Below are positions 55,700 through 64,000 of a DNA stretch of 64,000 bases, in pieces (positions within the stretch are counted from its first letter, which is position 1; the number at the start of each line of letters is the position of its first letter). The notes beneath the pieces were generated by a model that saw nothing but the letters and a program-made list of their open reading frames with translations, did not search any database and was not told where the DNA came from. Where the stretch lies: positions 1,577,109 through 1,641,108 of the forward strand of contig JAJEKV010000027.1 in the NCBI GenBank assembly GCA_021234155.1, given 5' to 3'. This DNA comes from Isoetes taiwanensis (Eukaryota > Streptophyta > Lycopodiopsida > Isoetales > Isoetaceae). The translations under genes were made by a program, and so were the position numbers.

Positions 55700-57600
55700 A
55701 CTGCAAATATGTATTTATTGCTTGTAAATTATAGAGCATTTACTATCACCATATGGTCTCTACCAGAGATCTGATTTGTAAAACATCAACAAAAGTTCTG
55801 AATGGAAATCCATCTATTATACACTGTCAAATTGAAATCATTATCGCAATATGATCCCTATGAAACATCAAATCTGGAACAGAGAAGATATTCCTTTGAA
55901 CATATGTGACTAAGGTGAGCCCTCCATCAAATCTATCATTCATTATTGCAAAAGATTGTCCATTATCTGCGTTTGTAGCTGAACTATGCTAGGCGAGTTC
56001 ATTTTGTGTACATGGTGTTCTAATTCAATAGGCTGGTTTTCAAATCGAAAACCTTCTTTACCCGAGTTCCCTCTTTGCGAAGCCTGCAATGGTGCCTTAT
56101 ATGTTAGTAATAGGTTGGCAAGAGTATGAATTCACCATACTTATCATCATTGCATCCACCATTTGATGCTCTAAAAGACTACCTCACAAAAAGCTATTGG
56201 AAAGTTTAACAAAAGTGTCACTTGGGTACTCATCATAGCATCCACCATTTGATTAACCCTTTCCCATGAGTTAAGACAATTATGACTTATCTAATAATAA
56301 ACCCCAATGACATGGCACTAGTCATTAGTAGACTCTCTACTAATCTAGCTAATCTAGCTATGGGACATGGCAACACCATGCTTACGTAAACTCATCTACC
56401 TAAATTTTTCCTTAGAGCTATTTGCGATTACAAAGTGCCCTTTTTAGAACATGCCAATTTCAAGGAGCAAGACAAGAAACATATATATTTTACCTTGAAA
56501 TGCAAACGTCCTTTGAGAATTGGGGCGTCAGGTGAATCAATTTCCATACAAATATTTCAAAAAATTATTGATGAGGAGGCCGTACAAGAGATCAAAAAAA
56601 ATTATCTTGGACTGAGATATATATCAAACATGTGTAATTCTTAAGTGGGAGGTTTCACTATGTGTACCAAAGATGCTAAGATAACCTAAAACTTAACGGA
56701 ATCCATTCGTTAGAAGTTAACTGCGACTTAAGTGTGATCATGGATTTAATCAAAAGCGGTTGTATTGCCCGATAATGTAACCATGTGTGTGAGTGAATTG
56801 TAAAAAGCTCGCCTTAAATTAACATAGATACCATTTTTCTTAATATAAAATTTAGCTAAAATTAACTCCATGTGACCAAACTTTGTTATCTCTACGTAAT
56901 ATCATGTTTATCATTTATGTTCATCTTTGTAACTTTTCTTGGCAGATCTAGAGTTTATACATAACAAATAGGTAGTGAATTGATTAGCGATGCTCACCCT
57001 GAATTCTATTCCAACAGGTAGGTATATCTGCAACTAGACATTTTTTCATATCAATAGAAAAATCGGTAACACCTTCAATTGAAGAACATATTAATAGAGG
57101 CCTTGAACCTTGATCTTTCAAATAATGGCCTATCTAGAAACTTTACGGGTTGATATTTCAAATAATGGCCCTTGAACTTCAAATACAATAAATTGCCACA
57201 AATGCAAAATATATACAACCAACACTTTGCCATTTAAAAAAATAACTTTATACTCGAGGAATCCAAAATTAAAGAATATCAAGAAAGAATAAATAGAAAA
57301 AGAATAGAAACAACAAACCATCATTAATAATCCAAAAATAATATCAAGAATATGTTAATTATAACAACGAGCATGATTAGGTGCGCCGTCTTACTAAGAC
57401 AACTAATCAAAATTATAAAAGATTGATTTCCTCCATAATTACCATATTTTCATATATATAAAGTATAAATTTATCGCATAATATACTCATAATTACTAAA
57501 GCTCAATGCTTAAAACATATTTTTATCTTGTTTTTACGTGTGACCTAAACCAACTACCAAGCCTTAACCAATATGACCTTGCTAAACCTGGTGTGCCTTT
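55700..57600. other. A+T-rich intergenic DNA
   Basis: The only open frame of note (56435-56644, 69 residues) has no recognisable family. Short direct repeats (TAATCTAGC at 56340-56356; TTTCAAATAATGGCC at about 57115 and 57157) are present. Confidence 0.35.
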
Positions 57601-57606
57601 TGTGCC

Positions 57607-57626
57607 TTTTTTTTTTTTTTTTTTTT
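57607..57626. repeat. T20 homopolymer
   Basis: Run of 20 T. It could be the A tail of a minus-strand retroposon, but no recognisable 3' end follows on its right. Confidence 0.8.
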
Positions 57627-57639
57627 ATTATTAAAATCG

Positions 57640-60010
57640 ACCAAGTTTGTTGGTTGTGCAAATGTGCAACTGAGCAAGGCATGCTAATCTTGTAGCCATT
57701 TCTAAGGCAAAAATCCATTAGGAGGCATGGCAATGATGCAGGGTGTGCAATTATGATTTGTTGTAAACTGTGTCATATACCATGAAGGCCTAAATATGGC
57801 CATGTCATTTACTACATTTGTTGCACATTTACCATTAGGAAATGTTGGAATGATGCAATTGCTTATTAGAGCTCAACACATAATCTTAAAGAGCTCAACA
57901 CATAATCTGCATATCTCAAAACGTTAGCAGTAATCCCGGTAACGATGCAAGGGCCAAAAGGTACATTGGGTCTCTCAGTTTATCACTGATCACCAATTGT
58001 ATCATTTTGCCCTGAGTTAGCTTTAACAAAAGAGAGATGGAATTATAACTTGAGATCTTTCTCAAATCTAAAAGTTGCAGTAAGATAACCAGTTGCAGTA
58101 AGATCTAACACCCAAGCCGTAAAGGCATATTAATATTTCCAGGCTTCTACTTTTAATGGAGAAGCATCTACCATAATGTAAGGCATAGAGTCCATATATA
58201 GACTCAAAGGCGCACTAAGCTTTGTAGCAGATGCCACTATACTTGCTATCTCTAGTTCAAATACTCAATTTAGAATCATATCTGAGCTCAAAATTGAATT
58301 GAATCCTTCTATTAAGAATTATTTCAGCTATGCCATTGCATATTCATAAACTAAAGCAGCATAAAGAAACTCGCAGAAACCTGGATTACATAGTTTTTTC
58401 TAACCTGGTTTTTGTCCACAGAGTATCTTAAGTTTGTAGCAGATTATTTGACATAGTGGCTTCCATAAACCCGAAGTTGGCATTAAACTTCCATATATTC
58501 GAAGAGATCTCTGCATTTTCGGATCCCTGCTGGTAGTATAAGGCAAAAAGCTTTGGTAATAAAACCGTGTATGCCATATTGCACAGCACATCATATTACC
58601 ATACTGCCTCCGCTCTAAAATCTGTGTAGCAGGACTTGCCAAGCCAGCTCCAACATTTGTATGCCATCAAAAGCACAATCATCTATTCAAAACAAAGAAT
58701 TATCTTATCTGTTTGTAGCAAAAGCTAGATTTGCATCTTGAAGCAAGTCGGTTAGCTGAAGATTTGCCAACATTTGCCTCTGCCAGTAGAATATTTGCTC
58801 ATGTAAAAATGTGTAAATGCCAGCTCCTGCACCACTGGCCATCACATCGTACCATGCAATGCTAATTTTTAGCAAAGGCCTTGAATTTTAGAGCCAAAGG
58901 CCTGAAGATTTCGCTGGTTTCCAGACTCAAAATCAGATGTCAACAAGCATATTCCATCAATCCATTAATTAAGGATCATACCTCCATTGGTAGACCCAAA
59001 TCGGCATGCAAGCAAATCCAAGCATATCCAAGTCATAAATCTCTGCCAGAGATCTCTGACAAAACCGAATGCCTCTTTGTATTCTTGAACTGGCATTTTC
59101 GACCTCTGAGTTTCCAACTTTGTATCAGAGAGTAAAACAGTATTCGGATCCCCTATTTTCGGCCAAGGTAAAGCCATTTCGGCATGTTCTTAAGAGGATC
59201 GACTCATGTGGTCGGATTACAAGTCGCGGCTACATGCCGTTTGGCGCCAGACAACTATTAGGTAAAGCCCCAAATACAGATATTAGGATACAGGAAAAAG
59301 TATTGCGCACCCCTGTATTATGTATTTCATCTTAACTATGGTCATTTCTCATAAAAGTATTCGACCACGACCACAGTTTCATGTGGACGTCACTTTTGGC
59401 ACCACATTTAAAGCAAAGATTTTGCTTTCCCTAGATCGTTCCAGGCATATGAACTGGACCATTGCATATTTTTTGCTTTCCTTTCCCCATAAAGCCCAGA
59501 TGCAGCAAATTTCATCAATAGGAAGCACTTTGCATTTCTGTTATACTGCTTATCTTTTGGCCTTAGAGAATATGGTACACCACCGTATGCAAACCCTAGT
59601 CATATTCTAGAACCATGGTTTAAAAAGCCAAGGCCCCCATCATGTCAAATTATGACATCTAGCAGTGTCAAGTACAAAAGTGTTCTATTATTCATCTACA
59701 TGTTTACAAGCCTCATATCTTTTAAACCAGATTGAACCATAAGTCGATTCCAACCCATCTCCCCTATAGTCTCGTTTCGAGCATAAAAAATCGATCAGGC
59801 TAACCCTTGGGCAGCTCTAATGGTGTCACGGTTTTAATGAGCAAAGCCTGAATAATTTTATCATGCATTTGCCTAGGCCCATACTATTGGAACTTCACAT
59901 CCATTGGCAACGTAAATATGCACTTAAGCAACTTAAAATGTATTTTTTCAAATACATAAAGTATGTTTTATATGAAGTTCAAGTGTTCTAGTGTCGCGAG
60001 AGATCTCTGC
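57640..60010. other. Intergenic, no gene recognised
   Basis: Moderately A+T-rich. Frames at 58881-59135 and 59320-59610 are open but have no family pattern or splice support. Confidence 0.3.
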
Positions 60011-60054
60011 ATCTCTATTGACTGGATCTCTATTGACTGGATCACTATTGACTG
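60011..60054. repeat. 15-bp minisatellite, three units
   Basis: ATCTCTATTGACTGG at 60011-60025 and 60026-60040, then ATCACTATTGACTG at 60041-60054. Confidence 0.95.
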
Positions 60055-60096
60055 TCCAAGCTTAATTGCTTGATTGAAACAAATAAGCTCAATTCA

Positions 60097-60097
<1 letters not shown>

Positions 60098-60129
<32 letters not shown>
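60098..60129. repeat. A32 homopolymer
   Basis: An uninterrupted run of 32 A directly abutting the first copy of the long direct repeat. The second copy at 63.4 kb is preceded by only A7. Confidence 0.9.
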
Positions 60130-60133
<4 letters not shown>

Positions 60134-60705
60134 AAATCTTTCTTCAAGACTTTAACCTTACCATCCTAATCTGCAGATTGAGGACTTAAAGATTCAATAA
60201 GCAGCCCTAAAGAGAACAGGTGCAACTCTCTTTAGGCCAAGACTTGGATATTGATTTTTCAAGTCGAACTAGCCACCAAGACAATTTCTTTATCTTCAAA
60301 TATAATCAAAGAGACTTTTTATCTCAAGAACCCTATGTCCAAAAACATGGGAAACATGGGCTATGTGCAAGTCAAGTTCAAGTTCACAAAGTCTATATTC
60401 ATAAACACGTGTCATGTACAAGTCCAATTTAACTTCAAATTATTGTGACTTCAAAAATAGTATAGATAGACAGCAAACTGCACTAAGATTCCTTTATATC
60501 GTTATGGACTACAGCATGTTAAAATGTATAAGTAAAATAATAATAATGTCAAATACTTTACAAGATAATCGGAAAAATCCCACTGATATGCTATTATCTA
60601 GATTCATGTAGATAGATAGAAGGCATATGTACATGTCCATATATAAACATATTTCATTCCATTTTTGTACCTTTTTCAAGATAGTGTAAAACAAAAACAT
60701 CTCAT
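60130..60705 (+). repeat. Long direct repeat, copy 1 (partner at 63423-64000)
   Basis: From CCTTAAATCTTTCTTCAAGA onward the sequence is repeated at 63424 with only about six small differences (for example GCAGCCC/GCGACCC, ACAGGTGC/ACAAAAGTGC, CAGCAAACTG/CAAAGAACCG), so identity is about 97%. It is non-coding. Spacing of the copies is 3.29 kb in the same orientation. These could be LTRs of a non-autonomous element or a segmental tandem duplication. The starts do not show the usual TG, which argues against LTRs. Confidence 0.93.
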
Positions 60706-60709
60706 ATTC

Positions 60710-63415
60710 GTTGTTCTTTGTTTACCAATGTACGCTACAAGCTTCAATGAATATAAGACTTGATCCAAAGAAACCGACTTAGAAGAGATCTTGTAAGAAA
60801 CCTCCATAATATATCTCGTATCATCTTCCCTTGCTTGCCAAATGCATAGCTATGTTAAGTAGATGATGTCCTGCGCATTAAGATATAACATGCGCATTAA
60901 GACACAATATCTTGGAATAAATTCATCCTTGTTATTCTAAAAATTTCAGACTACTTATCTGGATTTTCCAAATCATCACCACATCATGTAGAGTTCGTAA
61001 CATCATCCTAAATGAACAAAAACAAGGAGGTGGAGTCCCGGTTACCTGCAGCCAAACAGACATTGGTTAGCCTAAAGAGGGTAACAATGAGAGGGCCAAC
61101 AGGTAAGCAATGGAACACCACGGTTTATCACCCTTCACCGTGATCTGTTCAAAATGTAATACGAGTCAAGCTCAATTGAATTGTTACGTTTGTATCTTAA
61201 CATGTCATAAATCAATAAACTGCATCAGAAATATGTAGGCCAGGTTATGAAAACTATGCATCAAATATAAGACCACTACTAAACGTGGTATGTTCATACA
61301 AATGCTGCAGATAAGCTTATGACCAGTTTATGTCAATCTTGGAAATGGAGGCAGTAGCATAGCACAAATCGAGTATGTGATAAAGTAAGTCATAACAGCA
61401 TGTTTGAGGATGGTAAATAAGTCAAATCAACAAGATGTGTATAATGAAGCATATGACAGTATTTTCTTCTAAAAAGGCCACGACCATCTCATATTTTCAA
61501 AATTAACTTTAACATAGATAGAGCATAGCTTAACTACCATATGTTTGAGATAAAACCTTATTTCCATAAAGTTTGTTGCTCTTGGTCCAATCTATTGAAG
61601 AATGGGAGCAAGATTAAACTGACCTGTATTGAAGACTCTGGTCCATACAGATCGAGTTGGAGTAGAGTGATCCACATTTGGTTGAAAAAGAATTTCAGAA
61701 TCAATGTTGGCTTCCTCAAAAGGAAGACATTGTATGCATAAGGGAGACAATGGCAAACATTTTTTCGATGGCTCCATAGCAGCACCTCAGATCGATGCAG
61801 AGTTACCCTTAGCAAAATCACTAGAGAGCACATAAGATCTAGCCCAAATCGAAATTGACATTAATCAACCGTAAAGCTTTGTAGAACCGGCTTTTGATGC
61901 GAGAAAAGTAAATTCGATCAGTAGCCAATATGAGATCAAAAGTTAGAAATAGATGAGAAAGATTTTGGCCAATCTCTCCCTCTTCAAGTGAATATGGCGC
62001 AGCGTGATTAGGGCTATGAATGGATACCCTAATATTTCTGAAAGAAATCTGAACGTCCATATTTTCCTCAATATGTGGTTAAAATTGGTTGAAAACATAA
62101 GCAAATACATGGGTAAATACTTTCCACGATATAAGCCCTTTGCAACAAGTTTGCTTGCATGTGAGCTAATTGTTTCACACTTGGCATGCAAATATAGGAA
62201 ACCCCAAATAAAAGATCTTTTACATGCAAACTCTAATAATGACAAGTGGCCTACATGCATGCCACTAAAAGAATAGCATTTTCCTTACGTAGATAAGTAT
62301 CATATGGTAGACATTAAATATGAAATATGAAATGGATGCCATATGGTGCATTAGATTAAGAATTTTATTGAGCCATAAGTAAACCCATGCTACAATATGT
62401 CTGTGCACGTTTAATTCAATATTTAATCCCTTGTTAGAATCAAATATGTTCATTCCACGCCTTAAAATCATATTTTTCATATATATTATTTCTAGCCCAG
62501 AATATTTCCATTAATATATATTTTTTCTAGACCAGAATATCTCCAAATCAACCATTTAACAATGTACCTGAGGTTATGCACAACCTGGCGAATGCTCAAA
62601 GTACGCGCATCGATAATAATAAAAAAATCCTGCCTCCAACCGTAGTTTAGGAGGCCACCTGCTTATTCAGACTAGGAAAAAATCTAGAATGATGTTACAA
62701 CAAGGAGAGTAGGACCCTGCTGTAACACAGGGGCCTACCCTCACTATTGCTATTCTACTCATTTCTATTATGTGCCAAAAATGAAATGAAGAATAAACTG
62801 AAGATTTTGGTACTTACAGAAATGCATTAGAATGCTTGTCAAGTCTCCCATATCATATATGAGCACAATATGTCTCTAGTCTTGAAATATATAGAATATT
62901 TTTCTTGTTGAACCTTGATTTGAGCAATATCAACCGCAACTGATACTGAATTTGAATGTGCATCCAAATGGAGAGAAAAGTTTTGAAATTCATAAAGGCT
63001 TTCGCCCATAGATAAGATTAATATCAGTCTTATAGTGGAACGATTTTTCTCTTTGTTGCTACACTACCCGAGAAAAACCATTTCCAAAAAACCAGGTAGG
63101 TAGGTATGTAAATTTTCATTCAAGCTTATGCACATCTCACATACCAAATTACCTTATTGAGAGTTATCTGATCAATGGTGCTATGTACTCGTGATATTCC
63201 CTTGTACTCGTAATATTCTCTTGTTTTCCTCCTTTGGTAAATCAAGTATTTGTTCGAAGGTATCTGTATATCATAACAAGAGCTAGATAAAAGCATCATG
63301 TGTTTTGCCATGTCCTATTTCATGTAAACAAATATGTCAGAATGTATATGTAAATAATATAAGCACCTATATCCAAATCATGGTCCAAGGTTAAACCAAG
63401 GAACTGGAGTAACAT
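60710..63415. other. Region between the direct repeats, no gene recognised
   Basis: 2.7 kb of A+T-rich DNA with no gag, pol or other motif. A small duplication (GCGCATTAAGA at about 60874 and 60893) is present. Frames such as 61541-61741 and 61943-62260 have no family pattern. Confidence 0.35.
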
Positions 63416-63422
63416 AAAAAAA

Positions 63423-64000
63423 TTCCTTAAATCTTTCTTCAAGACTTTAACCTTACCATCCTAATCTGCAGATTGAGGACTTAAAGATTCAATAAGCGAC
63501 CCTAAAGAGAACAAAAGTGCAACTCTCTTTTAGGCCAAGACTTGATATTGATTTTTCAAGTCGAACTAGCCACCAAGACAATTTCTTTATCTTCAAATAT
63601 AATCAAAGAGACTTTTTATCTCAAGAACCCTATGTCCAAAAACATGGGAAACATGGGCTATGTGCAAGTCAAGTTCAAGTTCACAAAGTCTATATTCATA
63701 AACACGTGTCATGTACAAGTCCAATTTAACTTCAAATTATTGTGACTTCAAAAATAGTATAGATAGACAAAGAACCGCACTAAGATTCCTTTATATCGTT
63801 ATGGACTACAAAGATGTTAAAATGTATAAGTAAAATAATAATAATGTCAAATACTTTACAAGATAATCGGAAAAATCCCACTGATATGCTATTATCTAGA
63901 TTCATGTAGATAGATAGAAGGCATATGTACATGTCCATATATAAACATATTTCATTCCATTTTTGTACCTTTTTCAAGATAGTGTAAAACAAAAACATCT
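63423..64000 (+). repeat. Long direct repeat, copy 2 (runs off the window)
   Basis: Same sequence as 60130-60705. The match is still running at base 64000, so the true repeat length and right border are not visible. Confidence 0.93.

Noticed and set aside
60130-64000. LTR retrotransposon with both LTRs in the window
   Set aside because: The repeat does not start with TG, no primer-binding site or polypurine tract was seen, there is no coding content, and the right border is outside the window; kept only as a hypothesis.
1-64000. CRISPR array, bacterial operon or prophage
   Set aside because: No spaced direct repeats of that type and no bacterial gene organisation; all repeats found are eukaryotic transposon, satellite or tandem duplications.

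Overview
This is nuclear DNA from a land plant. It is intron-rich, A+T-rich and crowded with transposable elements. Nothing is organellar or bacterial, and no tRNA, rRNA or CRISPR array was seen. The most informative gene is a complete 13-exon MOK-type kinase (the Chlamydomonas LF4 family, which restrains flagellum length) on the minus strand at 18667-22818. Seed plants without swimming sperm would not be expected to keep this family, so I infer a free-sporing plant with motile sperm, most likely a fern. A bryophyte, lycophyte, cycad or Ginkgo is not excluded.

Layout. 0-2.7 kb: decayed gene relics (a coiled-coil ORF full of stops, a foldback element, an S-domain receptor-kinase pseudogene). 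3.4-10.6 kb: non-LTR retrotransposons, including a G+C-rich decayed LINE (about 5640-9838) whose hairpin 3' end recurs at 4.2 kb and 39.5 kb, and two L1-type 3' ends. 10.6-18 kb: mostly A+T-rich intergenic DNA with short tandem duplications, an F-box relic and a well-preserved Mutator-type MITE (17613-18033, perfect 9-bp target duplication). 18.7-22.8 kb: the LF4/MOK gene. 23.8-25.7 kb: a diverged repeat and an ORF resembling a degenerate protein kinase. 26.1-31.8 kb: a nearly full-length L1 LINE, minus strand, with an 8-bp target duplication.

31.9-43.2 kb is a composite transposon island. It holds an Arg-rich multi-exon transposon gene, a heptamer satellite beside strong palindromes, a Helitron helicase fragment, a zinc-binding ORF ending in a PCNA-binding (PIP-box) motif, a coiled-coil pseudogene beside a 493-bp tandem repeat, and a CACTA (En/Spm) accessory gene followed by a CACTA terminus at 43162. 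43.2-52.7 kb holds Gypsy pol remnants and a Copia element: a primer-binding site and intact gag at 45301-46165, and a protease fragment at 52.3-52.7 kb. Between the two Copia parts lie about 6 kb bounded by a degenerate inverted repeat. That interval carries minus-strand coiled-coil gene exons and two L1 copies nested one inside the other (target duplications of 17 and 8 bp).

53.5-55.7 kb has two unidentified exons and an intron-containing thermospermine-synthase (ACL5) pseudogene disabled by two single-base shifts. 55.7-64 kb is A+T-rich with no recognisable gene. It contains a roughly 570-bp direct repeat (60130 and 63423) that runs off the window end.

Two themes recur. Target duplications survive for several insertions, so part of the nesting order can be read. 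Old ORFs are broken mainly by isolated stop codons, as expected from C-to-T decay of methylated DNA. LF4 is the only ordinary host gene I can show to be intact. All family names come from motif recognition by eye; no database search was run.
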